DNA from: Trametes villosa
Lineage: Eukaryota; Basidiomycota; Agaricomycetes; Polyporales; Polyporaceae
NCBI GenBank assembly: GCA_002964805.2
Contig: PUDQ02000001.1
Location: 6,782,001-6,846,000 of the forward strand
Reading direction: 5' to 3'
Length of the DNA stretch: 64,000 nucleotides
Every line of letters begins with the position of its first letter. The first letter of the stretch is position 1. The position numbers and the translations under genes are program-made. Shown one piece after another: positions 29,510 through 42,308 of the stretch. The notes beneath the pieces are model-generated. The model made no database searches, was not told the DNA's origin, and saw only the letters and a list, made by a program, of their open reading frames with translations.

Positions 29510-32500
29510 ATGTCGTTCCGCCCGACGACCAGCGCAGGCGGCCCCTCTCGTCCGACCACCGGCCGTCCCGGCACCGCGGGATACTTCGACCGCGATGCGC
29601 AGTACACCTACTCCGTCGACGAGGAAGAAGACGACGACGACGAGTCCGATGCCGGCGACGTCTTCGCCTTCGGGCCCCCTCCCACCGCAATGTCCCCGAT
29701 AACACCCCCGCCGCCGACGTTCGACCCGACCAACGTCGACCGCGTCGGGCCCATCGCGGGGCCCTCTACCCCATACCACCGACACCCGTTCACCTACCCC
29801 ATGAGCCCCGTCGAATCGCCCCCCTCGACGGATTCCCAGAATCAGGATCCAGACGACCCGTACAGACTACGCAGGCTCGCCCCACAAACAGCTTCTACCC
29901 CCCGGACCGCGGGGACAGGTCTCTCAGGCGTCAGCTCCGCTATCAGCTCGCGGGAGGTCCATGTTGCGTTGCCGCGGGGGAGTTTGCAGGATAAGGGAAA
30001 AGAGAGGCCGCCGTCCACGGCGCGTTCGACCAGTTTCCCGAGTGTGGCGGACTCGGCGTCGGTCAAGTGAGTCCCACTAGCTTCGTTCCCGTACCGTGCA
30101 ATTAACGCGGCGTAGGATGGAGTTCGACTTCGATGAGGTGGAGGATGAAGAAGACAGCCCGTTCCCCGAGGTGCGCGCGTCGGTATCAAATATCGACGAT
30201 CCCGAGATGCCTGCAACGACGGTGCGGATGTGGTTCCTCGGGTTGCTGCTCACGCTCGCTGCCGGGTAAGTGAAACACACATCCCTCTCGTCTTCCTTTC
30301 TTCACCCCCCCCTCTTCGTTGCCCTCGTTTACCCTTCCCTACCTGGACTCCTTTATGCCTTCCTCCCTTTAGACTCGAAATTGAGTTTGTGCCGGTACAA
30401 CCACTGCAAGTGTGCCCTGCAGAGGTTCTGATAGTCTGCGTATCCGTCTCTCACGGATTCACCGTTACCATTGGTCTTCCTCAGCCCCCTCTCTTCTGTC
30501 TCTATCGTACGCCTCCATGCCACCCCGTACTTCTGTTCGTCTCCCTATGATAGTGTTCGCGCCGGTACAACGACTCCAGGTATCTATAACAGTGTTGATA
30601 GCCTTCTCATCCGCCTCTCACGGATTCACCGTTGCATCACGATACTCACCTCCTTCGTTCAGGTCCGCCAACATCTTCTTCAACTTCCGACAACCAGCAC
30701 CTTCAATTGTCTCGAATGTGCTTCTCCTCATCGTACATCCCCTCGGCAAGCTACTGGCGCTATCGCTACCAATACGGACATACCGGCTGCCTCGCTGGCT
30801 GGCGCCAGTCGGTCTCGGCGGCTACGAGTTCTCACTCAACCCAGGCCCGTGGAATATCAAGGAGCACGCGCTAGTGTACATCATGGCTAACGTGTCTATT
30901 GGCGTTCCCGCCGCGCTCAACGCGGTTGTCGTCGCGGAGATCAACTATGGCGTGAAGCTCGGCTACGGGTTCAACGCGATGCTTATCCTGGCGACTCAGC
31001 TTACCGGTTTCTCGCTCGCTGGACTGTGCAGGCGATATCTCGTGTGGCCCGCGAGCATGGTCTGGCCGCAAAACCTCATCGTCTGCACTCTGCTGAACAC
31101 GCTCCATGCGGAAGAAGAGGATGCGCGCGGCGGCATCTCGCGCTTCAAGTTCTTCTGCTACGCCGCGCTCGGCTCCTTCTTCTGGTTCTTCCTGCCGGGT
31201 ACGTGCAGATCCGCATTCGACATTACTTGCACTAATACCCTGCCGTAGGGTACCTCTTCCAAGCACTGTCCATATTCTCGTTCGTGTGCTGGATCAAGCC
31301 GAACGACGTTGTCGTCAACCAGCTATTCGGGACCTCTGGGGGACTTGGCATGAGTATCCTCACCTTCGACTGGTCCCAGATTACCTGGATCGGTAGCCCG
31401 CTCATGGTGCCTTGGTGGGCCGAGGTGCAGATTTTCGCTGGGTTCTTCATTGTGTACTGGATCCTGTGTCCTATCCTGTACTACACGAACGTAAGTCTCC
31501 CAGTTGCGTGGCGTTTATCGCATGCTCACCGCTCTTGTAGTCGTGGGATCTGTCATTCTTCCCGATGATGGACAACCAGCCGTACGACCGCTTTGGCTCG
31601 CCGTACAACATCACGCGGGTGCTCACGCCCGAGCACACCTTCGACCTCGACGCGTACACCAACTACTCGCCTCTGTACCTCCCCGCCTCGTACGCGATCA
31701 CGTACCTGATCGCATTCGCGTTGTCTTCCGCCATGATCGTGCACACTCTCCTGTATCACGGCCGGACTGTTCTTCACGGGTTCCTGCACACGCGGATCGA
31801 GAAGGACGACATCCACGCGAAGCTCATGCGGGCGTACCCCGAGGTGCCGGACTGGTGGTACCTGATGACTTTCGTTGCGTGTTTCGCGCTCGCGATCATC
31901 ACTGCTGAGGTATGTGCTCCTGTGTATGTTCGCGAGCCGGTGTCCTAACGAACGTCCGCAGGTGTGGCACACGGGCATCCCAGTGTGGGCGCTGATCCTC
32001 GCGATCGCACTTCCTGTGACGTACATCATCCCTTCCGGATATGTGTACGCCATGACGGGCCAGAACGTGAGCCCCCACCTCTTCTCGTTGACGTCAAACG
32101 CATGTTAACGGCGCGTTGCAGATCACGATCAACCTACTCGCGCAGATCATCCCTGGTATGATCCTGCCTGGCAAGCCTGTGCCGAACATGGTGGGTACAG
32201 CGTGTTTGGCTCGGCGCGAACTCCCCTGATCGGTCGTGTTTGCAGCTGTTCAAGGCGTACGCGGTGCAGACCCTCGCGGAGGGCACAGCATTCGTGCAGG
32301 ACCTGAAGCTCGGCCACTACATCAAGCTTCCGCCCCGTGCGACGTTCATGGTGCAGCTCATGTCAACCGTGCTCGTCGGCCTGCTGCAGGTCGGCGTGAA
32401 GGAGTGGATGTTCAGCAACATCGAGGACATCTGCACGCCACGGCAGCGCGACTTCCTTACGTGCCCGCACAACCAGGTGCAGTACACCACGTCGGCCGTC

Positions 32501-33020
32501 TGGGGCCTCATCGGGCCCGCGCGGCAGTTCGGTTCACAGAGCATCTACCACCCGCAACTCTACGCGATCGCCATCGGAGGCATCCTGCCGATTCCGTTCT
32601 GGCTGTGGCAGCGACGGTGGCCGAACCACTGGAACAAGTACGTGAGCATGCCGATCATGCTGAACGGGATCGGCCTCATCCCGCCGGCGACGGGCATCAA
32701 CTACTCGTCGTGGTTCCTCGTCGGGTTCATCTTCCAATTCCTCATCCGCCGACGGAACTTCGCGTGGTGGACCAAGTACAACTACATCCTGACCGCGGCG
32801 TTCGACTGCGGCACGGTGCTCTCGCTGCTCTTGATCTTCTTCACGCTCCAGTTCCCGAAAGGTGGCATCAACGTGGACTGGTGGGGCAACACAGTGTTCA
32901 TGAACAGTGAGTAGTCGCACGGGTGCTCCTCAGACATGTGCTCGACGCTGACGGTATGTGGCAGCTGCCGACTGGAAACGGCTCCCGTTGCGCGACGTGC
33001 CCGACGGCGGCATCAGGTAG
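29510..33020 (+). CDS. Oligopeptide transporter, OPT family
   Basis: join(29510..30066,30116..30265,30663..31198,31249..31490,31541..31909,31962..32066,32122..32190,32246..32906,32965..33020), 914 residues. An N-terminal cytosolic extension of about 210 residues (Pro/Ser rich, with an acidic run) precedes an OPT membrane domain: NIFFNFRQP, HPLGKLLA, LNPGPWNIKEH, LATQLTGFSLAG, PASMVWPQNL, LGMSILTFDWSQITWIGSPL, VWHTGIPVW, AMTGQN, IIPGMILPGKP, NIEDICTP. The C-terminus ends NVDWWGNTVF then a short polar tail. Proton-coupled uptake of tetra/pentapeptides or glutathione at the plasma membrane is the family role; substrate not readable. The ATG at 29510 is preferred to 29408 because the intervening residues look like leader. 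Intron 2 is 397 nt and internally repeated (see findings). Confidence 0.93.
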
Positions 33021-34740
33021 TACGACGACGCGTCGACGTGCCGCCATCGCCGCCCCACCTTCCCTCGCTCGCTCGTTTTTCTCTCCTCGGTCATGTGGGA
33101 CATTCGTTTAGCTAGGTGTACGAGTCTCAGTCTCAGTCTCAGCGCGGATAGCAATGCAGATATGGAAATCCAACCGAACCCACCGCAGGCTGCCCCAGGT
33201 TCCCGCCCTCTGTCAGCCCGCCTCGTCTCCCATCCCCATCCCCATCCCTGCCCTGTCGTCCGTTTCCCTCCCCTTCCCACCGCCCACCCCTCCGGCACGC
33301 TTGGCGCTGCTGCGGATCTGCCAGCCCCTCGCGAAGCACGAAGCACGTCCGCCGTCCCCACGTCGTGCTGCGCCGCCCCCGCCGCCCTCGTCATCGTACC
33401 ATATGTACAAATGTCCCGATATAGCCTACCCCCTCCCCGCGCGCCACGCCACGTCGCGCGCGCAGCACCGCCTCGCGTTCTCCCTTCATCCTTAGTCGAC
33501 ACCCTTCTGCCGCCCTTCCGCCATCCCGTCCGCGTCGCATATGGCATATGGCCCCCCTTCACCGCCCACGGTCCTTCGCTTTCCGTCTGCATTCCCCGCG
33601 CGCCGAGCCCGCACCGCACCCCATTTATTAGCATATTAGAAGTACTCTACGCCGACGGCGCGCGCCGTCTCAGTCTGTGGTCCGCGTCCATCCCTATGTA
33701 ACCCCTCCCTCTCTCCCCGTTCCGCGCCGCGTCCCCGCTCTCCTCTCCCCTCTCCCCAGCCCCGTATTCCCGTCCGGTTTTCCCTTCGTCCGTGTCTCGG
33801 TTGTGAATTCGCTGTGCCGATAGCTCTACGTATACATACTTTCCTTTCGACCCTCGGCGTGCGCGGGTGTGGGCGTGCGCCGCGGGGGCGGCGGCAATAC
33901 GTACCATATCGAGGTAGATACAGATACAGAAACGCAAAAGTAAAAGCAGCTTGTCTAGGCGGAATCGAAGCAAAGTTTGCAGCAGCTCGTCGTCGTCTCG
34001 GCGCCGTGCGCCGGGTGTTGTTCTGTTTCTCGCCAGCAAGTACAACGATGCTTGGTATTGGGAAGTCCGGGCATGTCTTCGCGCGCGTGCAATCTCCGTG
34101 CAGGCAGTGCCAGCGTCACACCGATGGCGTAGTCCGCCCCGGGAGCCCGAGCACTGAGCAGCCTGATGATGTCGACGATGCAAGTGCAGAAGTAGAAGTG
34201 CCGCGCTCACGCGCCGCCGAGCGAGTGCGTTTTCGGGGTTCTCGTTCCCGTCGGCTGCAGTGTGGCTCCACGACGACTGGCTTCCCGAGGACGATCGCTG
34301 GCTGCTAACAGCTAGCGTGTCGACTGCGCAGTCACCTTTCTGCTAGGATCTCTCTTGGGAAGGAGCATCGAGTGCTGAGGTTGCGGAGAAAGTAGTCGAG
34401 GGATATTCAGAGGTCATCGGACTTGGACCGAGCGCGCAGTCGATTCATGCGAATTTGGTTGGTTTTGCCATGCATAATTCCACCCTACAGAGGATGCTGG
34501 GTGTTTCAGTGTCAAAACAGTCATCGCACTGGGAAAGTCGACCAACATGCTGACTCGCTGAGTGCAGTGCCCAAGAACCGTTCCACTGCGCGTTTACCCG
34601 GTGGACTCGGAAAAGTGATCAGTGATCAATGTGGCTGTGCGCCCAACAATGGGCGCTTATATGCGCATCCGCAACCGACCGCGACGGTGAGCGGCTTGGA
34701 AATTCGCCCTTGCCCTCCTACCATCACCACCTCTCTGCTC
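33021..34740. other. Intergenic, pyrimidine-rich, no gene seen
   Basis: 1.7 kb between the OPT and GT8 genes. A tandem CAGTCT/CTCAGT repeat lies near 33124-33143, then C/T-rich sequence to about 33800. Long GC-rich frames here lack any domain and occur on both strands at once, so I reject them. Near the GT8 gene an inverted repeat GCGCCCA/TGGGCGC (34639-34656) sits next to a TATA-like CTTATATG (34656-34663), 78 bases before the ATG. Confidence 0.5.
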
Positions 34741-36570
34741 ATGTTTCGCTATAGAGACTACATGCCGCTGCCGGTCTGGCAGGACAGCGAGCCAGGGAAC
34801 GCGTTTAAGACCAAGAACACGTACGAGAAGCGGCGGCGGCTCGTCCAGGGCGTGGTCGCGCTCTCCGTACTCGCGAACGTCTATTTCGCCTACGCCTTCT
34901 TCTCGTCATGGCCAAATCCGCTGGACAACTACCAGGCACTGTGAGTGTTTGCAACTCTACTGGGAACGACAGGGAGACTCCGGAGGGGTGTGTCACTGGA
35001 AGTCATGGGAAGGAGGGCAATTCCGTGGGGCGAACGCTGTCACCCGAGCTTGCCCTCTCACCAGCAAATCCAACTCGCATTTCAATTTCCCCGTTATCGT
35101 TTGCAATGCTATTTGCGCTTTTTCTGAGTTCCCACTGCCTTCAGACCGCCGCTGCAAACTCCGTGCGTACCGATCACTTGCTTGATGTTCACCGCGCATG
35201 GTTGCACCGGCGTCCGCAGCACTGTGAGAGGCCCCCTGCCTGGTGGGAGATTCATGGCCTTTCCAAGGATCTTCACTCAGGACACCGTGGTGGCGGTCAG
35301 ATGAAACCTGACAGGCAGCTTTGAGAAGCGCTAGTGATGCGGACGAATTATACCAAACTCGATGTCTGGTTTCCCCCAGTGATGTTCGACGTGACGAATC
35401 TCTTCGTGCCGCTGTTTCAGAGACCTGAGGGGCCCGGACGAGACAATGAGGGGGGGGCTCTCGGATACAAGCTATCTCGAGTCGGGATCGCAAGTTGTAC
35501 ATTGTACAGGCGGTCTGGTACCGCAGCACCTCTGGTAGGCAAGCCCATGGGGAATGGGTCTTGGATGCAAGCTGCCTCTTCTGCTGCCGCGACCCGAAGT
35601 CATCTCATACTACTCCCGACCGAAATCCCTTCGTTCGTTTCGCTTGACATCGCATGAACACGGTGACTGACATGACTGCGTTTCCAGAAATCGCCAACCG
35701 ATTGTCGACAGTGCAGCGCTACCTGCCATCGCGCCAGTCAACCCACAGGACAATGCTGTCGTGACGGGCCTGTACACCGACGCGTTCGCGACCGCGGTCG
35801 CCACCCTCGGCCACACACTGAACGTCGCCAACTCCTCCGCCTCCCGCCTCCTCTTCTACCTCCCCGACAAGATCTCGCGCCGCGCGCTCTGCGTCGCGAC
35901 CGTCTCCGGCTGGGAGCCCGTGGCGATTGAGCGCATCCCCCCACCACACTCCGGCGTGCACCGCCACTTCCTCGACCAGTACTCGAAGCTGCACCTGTGG
36001 ACGCTTGACTCGCGCGGGCTCAAGTCCGTCGTGTACGTCGACGCGGATGCGCTCGTGCGGCGCTCCTTCGACGAGCTCTTCCGCCTCCCGTACACGTTCG
36101 CCGCAGTGCCCGATGTGTACGCGACCGCGCAGGGGTACACGACCGCGTTCAACGCGGGCGTGCTCTTCCTGCGGCCGGACTCGGCGCTCTTCCGCGACAT
36201 GGTCAGCAAGATCGCGAGCGCGCACTACCCCGCGGAGCAGGCCGAGCAGGCGTTCCTCAACCACTACTTCGGCGCGGAGGCGCTGCGGCTACCGTACGCG
36301 TACAACGCGAACCTCGCGATCAAGAAGCGCACGCCCGCGCTGTGGAAGGGCCTGCAGGACGAGATGCGGATCATGCACTACACGATGGCGAAGCCGTTCC
36401 TGCAGGGCGACTACGACGAGGTGCCGATGGACAAGCTCGAGAAGAACGCGGAGCGGGTCGCGCGCAAGAAGTCGGCGTTCAAGGAGGAGGTCATGGAGTG
36501 GCTCGAGCAGTGGCAGGAGACGCGGAGGACGTACAGCTCCAAGCTCGCAAAGTGCAATGCTCTCGCATAG
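34741..36570 (+). CDS. Type II membrane glycosyltransferase, family GT8 (glycogenin-like)
   Basis: join(34741..34940,35688..36570), 360 residues. A short cytosolic N-terminus is followed by one membrane anchor (residues about 37-58, VQGVVALSVLANVYFAYAFF), placing the catalytic domain in the Golgi or ER lumen. The GT8 nucleotide-sugar site is clear: VVYVDADALVRRSFDELF with the DxD motif at about 185-187, then FNAGVLFLRP, EQAFLNHYF and HYTMAKPF, the usual order of the family. A retaining transfer from a UDP-sugar is expected; the acceptor is unknown. The intron is 747 nt, far longer than most here, but the two exons join in frame (…QAL/NRQP) and I found no intermediate exon. Confidence 0.85.
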
Positions 36571-37032
36571 AACGCTACGGTATACGCGTTATAATTTCTC
36601 GCTGTATGATACGTTCTCTTATACCTGGCTGCTTTTATCTTGGACGTCGCACTAGTTGCTTCCTGCTTTTGCCGTCGGACGTGTTGCCTTCCCGCCTCCG
36701 AACTTGAGGCTGATTAACGAGTCTACGGCGGGCGCTCCTGTTGGGATGCATGGTCCATAATCGTAGATTACTCGGCAAAACGTCCAGTAGGAGGTCCGAT
36801 GTCCAGGAAGAGCAGTCTATCGAGGCAATACGCAACGTTGACATGAAGCAGCCACTCGAGGGGCATGAAGCAAGAGAAAAACTATACTGCACAATGTACG
36901 CGGGAGATAGTGACATATAAAGAGAGCACGCAGTGAGATCGACAACTAGCCCGCACAGTACGATATCCGCGGCCCATTCCAACCTACAACATCGTCGCCC
37001 GCTCGTCAGTCTCGTCTAGCGCACCCTGGAGC
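36571..37032. other. Convergent 3' intergenic region
   Basis: 460 bases between the convergent GT8 and channel genes. No gene seen; presumably both 3' untranslated regions. Confidence 0.6.
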
Positions 37033-40000
37033 TCATACCATCCGGTGCGCGCCGCGGCCCGCCATGTTCTGCTCGCCGCCGTCGCCCAGGCCGGGCGGTG
37101 CAGCGAAATACGAGTCCGGCGAGCGCTGCTGCGGCGGGCTGGGGCTCAGCCGCGCCTGGCCCTGGTACTGCGGCTGTGGCGAGTACTGCCGGGGCGGGTA
37201 CTGCGACTGCGAGAGCGATGCGGGGGAGTAGTGCTGCGGCGGGTACTGAGACTCGGGCGAGTAGCCCTGCGAGGGGTACGGCCGGTGCAGCGGCGCTTCC
37301 CGGTACGCGTCGTTCGGGTACGCAGCGGGCATGAGCGGTTGGGTGGCGACGGTCTCGGAGTATGGCGTCGAGGCGTAGTCGTAGGAGCCGAGATCGACGT
37401 TGCTCCTGCTTGCGGCCGCGGGGTCGAAGTAGCCAGGCGCTTGCTATATTTGCAAAGTATGTTAAGTTGCGTCCAATAACGACATCAGAACGAATAACGA
37501 ACCTGGGCAGGCAGCAATGGCTGGACGTCCGACGTAGTATCCAGCCGCGTCATCTCAATCTCAGGCTGAGGACCAGCCGCGAGATAGCGGTCGTAGCCCA
37601 TAAGCTTGGATGGCGCAGGTGAGCCGCGGCCGCTGTCCGCGTACGGCACCTTGGGATCTGCCAGCAGGTTGGACGAGGACACGGAGCGCGCGTCCCAGTC
37701 GTCTCCCCGATCGCGGCGATAGAGCGCAGGATCGTACTCGAGATCGCGCTGTACGGGACCGTCGTCAGTCTCCACAACACCCCCGCAACAAAGTCGTCAC
37801 GCACCTCCTCGACAGCAGCGATCTTGATACCACCCGCAACAACGTGCGCGTCGGTCGCCTGGCCACCCATCTCGTCCAGCTTCGTCTGCACGTTCTGGAT
37901 CTTGCCGCGGTACACCTGCGGGAGCAGGGCCGTCATGTTTGCGTGCACCATCGGCGTGAACAGCTCGCTATGCAGCGCGGGGTGGCCGAAGCGCCTCTCG
38001 AGGCGGTTGCCGGCCGCGTCGCCGCGGCGCGAGTGCACCTGCGCGTCGCGCAGCTCCTGCTCGGTGGGGAGGTAGTACCGGAAGGACGGCTGGAAGGCGC
38101 GGTGGATGTACGTCTTGAAGACGAGGACGAAGAGGATCGGGGGGACGGTCGACACCCATTTGAACGTCTTGAAGCCGAAGCCGAGGCCCGTGGCTAGATG
38201 GGATGCGGTTAAAGGCAAGTAGCTCATAGGTCAATGTGATACGTACTGAGAAGCATGATGCACTGCATGAGGATGACGCCTGCGAGGAGACGGTTGATGA
38301 CCACGTTCCACATACGCTGGACACACTTGTCAGCTCGTGTCCGTCAAACGCAAGATGTCAAACCCACCCCGCCAGTCTCGGTCTTCGAGACGAAGACGAA
38401 CATGAGCTGGTACTTGTAGACCCAAGAGCTGATCCAGAAGACCACTGCAGCAGCAACGGCGACTAGAGGTGCAAGTGGGGCGAAGAACAGGCCGACAGTG
38501 CCCATGAACAACTATCACAGACATTAGACAGGAACGACGGTGACCATAAGATCGAGCATACCAAGTTAGCACTACAAGGACGAAGCTAATCAGCACAGTC
38601 ATTCGTAGATGACTAGAAGTAATGCTTACAAATAGATCGCATACTGGAACTCGGGCGGCTGTGTCCACTCCCGGATCTCACGAGGAGTACGTCCGAAGAG
38701 ACTAAAGGCAATGGTCAGCACGACCATCATATGAGGGCTCAAGAAAGGACGTACTGGGTCTTGATGAAAATAACGAAGAGGTTGATGATCTGCGCCAGAT
38801 CGAACAAGACAAGGAAGCCACGAAGCCTAAACGAGCGGGATAAGCAAATGGACAAGCTTCGAGAGCGTGAACACTCACGGGAAGTAAGTGAGCCAGTACG
38901 AGGCTTGCTCGATGTACGTCTTGTTGATGGTGTCGGGAAGCTCTGTGATGGGTCCATGTTAGTCTACACCGCATACAATCATCTCCCAGACACGCACTCT
39001 TGAAGTTTTGCAAAATGTTCGAGAAGCTCTCATGCTTGCCCACAAGCTCGACGACCTGCTTCACCGAGTCTACCAAACACATCATCAGTATCCTTTCGCA
39101 TGCACGATAAACAGTCGAAACGCACTGAAGATGACACCGATCAGCGTGAAGATGATCAGCTGCGAGATGACGAGGAACGCAAAGTAGCGAGCGACGACGG
39201 CGCGGTCCATGCGCGAGTGGGTGTATGCGCCCATGAACTTCGTTAACTTGCGCATGATGATCGGCAGCGCCCAGCCGAACAGCGAGGACACCGCGGGGGG
39301 TAGCACACCGGATACGAACGTGAAGGACCCGGGCGATGCATCCGACCACGATTGCAAGAACGGCACATAGGCGGTAAGCTGCAAGGGAAGCGTCAGCGAA
39401 CAGTCATTCAGTGAGTGGGGTGGGAACGCGTACGGAGGACAGGTTGGCCAGCAGGGAGATGATCAAGAGCGGGACCGTGTTGAAGAAGCATACAGCGACG
39501 AGCCAGACCCAGCCGATGGTCTGCTTCCGGCGGATCTCGGCAGGTGTACACCCCAAGTTCTTCCAAACCTATACTCGACAGTCAGCTACTGTAAATCTTG
39601 TACGGCGTAAAGTATAACTTACGATGTCCTTGGGGTTCGGGGCAAGCGTGATGGTGGCGCCCTTCGGGTGCTTATGCCTGAGCATGTTCGCGACGATGTG
39701 GGCGTAAGGCACCGCAGCCATCGAAGCGAAGCCGTAGCTCTCGGGCTTGCGGAGGTCGATCTGGGCACGGAACTCCTCAACCGCGCGTTCTGCACGTTGC
39801 AGTTTGGCCCTGCAAAGTAGTCAGTGAATAGGGGCTGAGGAAATAAAGTGAGTATATGCCGTACGTGTAGAAGTCAATCGCGTCCTTCTTCTCGCCGCCG
39901 CAGCCCATGAAGCCGCCGATAGTGATCGTGGGCCGCTTCTTTCCGATCTTGCCGCCCTTCAAGTACTTCACGAGCACTGCCTCGAGGTCGCGTACCGCGT

Positions 40001-41974
40001 CGTTGTGGTACTCGATCAGCTCTGGAAGACGGCCGACTTTCCGGCCAATGTGCACGGACGTCGTCGGATAGGGCACCTGGACCGACTCGAAGATCGCGCG
40101 GAGCCCCTCGTCGGAGTGCATCTTCTTGGGGACATCCGTGACCATGAGGGTGCGGGCGTAAAACGACTGGGTGTACTCTGGAGAGCGGAACCAGTCGCGC
40201 CGGAGCCGCACGACCTCGCGCCAGTGCCACCATACGAATGCCATGACGATGAAGGTGATAGCGTAGGTGACGGCAATGTGCGCGAAGATCCAGTTGGACT
40301 TTTCCAGGTCCCTGATGGTGAGCATGGAGAGCGCATCGCGCTGCTTCGGCTTAACGTTCTTCAGGTTGAAGACGACGTTGATGGGGACGAGGATGGCGCA
40401 GGTGAGGAACGCGATAGCGGAGAAGAGCCACCGGCACATGCGCAGGAAGCGGAGGAAGATGGCCGCATCAAGACCGATCTTGTCGACAAGCTCAGGTTCC
40501 TTGGTATGCAGTAGAGGAGAAACCCAGCCCAGGAAAGAGTCGGATGGCTTTGTGACCACTTTATCGCCCACATGGTACTTGATTTTGGGCTCGTAGACGA
40601 TCTGAACGAAAGTGTGTTAGCGTGCATGGCCTGGGCAGAGCAGCGAGGGTCGAAGAGATAGCTATATGCGGGTCAAAATATGCGCAGATCATACCAGCGG
40701 GAGAACGTATACGAGCCTTGGCGGACGAACCAAGACATGAAGAACGAAAGAGGAGCGCCCGGCCAGATGTTCAGGACAGGTCCAGTGCTACCTTCGCGCG
40801 ACGAACAAAACAGTAAGAGCGACCCCCATTGAGTCCGCCGACTCCCACTCAGACGGCTAGTCCCGAGCACTTGCAATTCAGTCACATAGTGCATATCCTC
40901 TGCACCACGCGGATTGCTCTAAAGTGCACCTCTTACGGGGGCGAGGCCAAGCGGGAGTCAACGGGCACCGTTGCGCTGGTTGCGGTAGTTGGTGCAAGAG
41001 ACGCTTATGAGTATTCACCGGTCCAGAAGCTAGCTCGCTCAGCTAAGTAGCCACACATTCGGGCAGCCGCAGTGTCGCCCAGATGTGTGGCCACTGAGCA
41101 GGCGCTATAACCTGTATACAACGACCCAGGAAGGGTTATTATCCAGGCGGAGCGATGAGTACTAGCACGTATCCTGCCAGTGCCCAACGCGCCGCCGGCC
41201 GTGACCACTACCCAATCTCAGTGGGAGTCGGATCTCAGTTCCGAGTCCCACCCTCACGGATCTGGTATATACTGAGACTCAGACCATACCGGGGGGAAGA
41301 TGAATATGAGTCTTGGCTGACGAGCCAAGATATGAAGAATGAAAGAGGGGCGCTCGGTTAGGGACATATTCAGTGCTATCTTCCTCAGCGCGAACGAGCA
41401 TGCACGTAGGCCTCTCGAACATGCAGGTTGAAGGACTTTGACTGGTTTGAGAAACGAGACCAAGGTCGGCATTTGAACCTCTGAAAGCACCTCCACTGAG
41501 GCATCCGTCCCGGATGGGTCACCGGACTGTCCGCAGCCGATTCAACGTTCATGAAGTCTCAAGCCCCGGGGCGCGCCGCTGACACGACTAGTATGGCAAG
41601 CAGCCGCTCCCGTTAGGCGCGGTCTCACCACTCAGGGCGTGTAGCGGTCGATGCAGGTACCGGGGCGGTGCGACTTGGACAGAAGGAGGATTGGCGATCG
41701 CCCCGGCGCAAATGGAAGAAACAGAGAGAGAACAGAGGAGGCTGCACAGCCAAATAGGAGACGAACCTTGTTGTTTGGGCGCAGGACGTTGAAGACGATG
41801 ACAGTTGCAAGCTGCGGCCGCGCGCGGTCAATCACTGTCGACGACCACCCATTTCCCCATACGCACCGACACTCCCAGCATCAATCCGACCTGGGAAGCG
41901 ACCGCAACGGGCGCCAGCGTCCGTTGGCTTGCAGTCTCGCCGATGATTTGGTCAAGGTCGCCGGAGTTTGACAT
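37033..41974 (-). CDS. CSC1/OSCA-type (DUF221, RSN1-like) cation channel
   Basis: complement(join(37033..37443,37503..37769,37805..38193,38247..38316,38368..38511,38562..38571,38630..38701,38755..38826,38879..38942,38998..39069,39126..39378,39434..39568,39623..39809,39865..40601,41767..41811,41867..41974)), 1011 residues. N-terminal membrane segment, then IVYEPKIKYH and GWVSPLLHTKEPELVDKIGL, the late-exocytosis/RSN1 region; a cytosolic loop (TLMVTDVPKKM); and the DUF221 channel core with about ten helices (LVISQLIIFTLIGVIF, FDLAQIINLFVIFIK, PREIREWTQPPEFQYAIY, LLFMGTVGLFFAPLAPLVA). The family forms osmosensitive or calcium-permeable channels and related lipid scramblases. The C-tail is Tyr/Pro/Gln rich (QYPPRQYSPQPQY). 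Exon 11 is only 10 nt and intron 2 is 1165 nt with an internal repeat. Phases close exactly. Confidence 0.9.
40691..40766. repeat. Direct repeat copy 1 inside the long channel-gene intron
   Basis: 76 bases that align without gaps to 41286-41361 with 60 identities. 13 of 16 differences are transitions. Lies in intron 2 of the CSC1-type gene. Confidence 0.7.
41286..41361. repeat. Direct repeat copy 2 inside the long channel-gene intron
   Basis: Partner of 40691-40766, same orientation, 595 bases apart. Between them an inverted pair CCGACTCCCACT (about 40838-40849) and AGTGGGAGTCGG (about 41219-41230) suggests a small inserted element, though no target-site duplication is evident. Confidence 0.7.
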
Positions 41975-42308
41975 GGTGGCGGTAGGGAACTTGACTGTTG
42001 CCGGTTCAGCGGCGCAGAGTAGTGATAGTGAGAAGCCCGCTCGAGACGATCAGAGATGCAAATGAAGCTGGAAGATGAGCAAGACAGAGCCAGATTGTCG
42101 CGTAGGCCGAGCGCGGTGGTGGAGGAAGAGAACAAGTCTCGAAGAAGAACAAAAGACGACCGCCGGCGGATGCAGGCAAGCAGCATGGGCGTCTATGATG
42201 GGCTGTACGGCATGCGCGTCTATTTTCATTCCCTTGGCATTTAGCCGCTACATACCGCAAGTTTAAATTCCCCGGACAAACGCCCAGGCACGGCCCAAGA
42301 TATCCATA

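Noticed and set aside
30412..30662. Open sequence upstream of the OPT membrane domain read as an alternative N-terminus
   Set aside because: It is the repeated intron 2. The true N-terminus is in exons 1-2, which splice in frame.
32930..33701. Opposed open frames of about 200-230 residues downstream of the OPT gene
   Set aside because: Pyrimidine-rich 3' region; composition-driven frames on both strands, no motif.
33647..34210. 187-residue minus-strand frame before the GT8 gene
   Set aside because: Low-complexity Arg/Leu translation without homologous features.
41254..41496. 80-residue minus-strand frame in the channel-gene intron
   Set aside because: Overlaps one copy of the intronic direct repeat. 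The other copy is not open in the same frame and the channel phases close without it.
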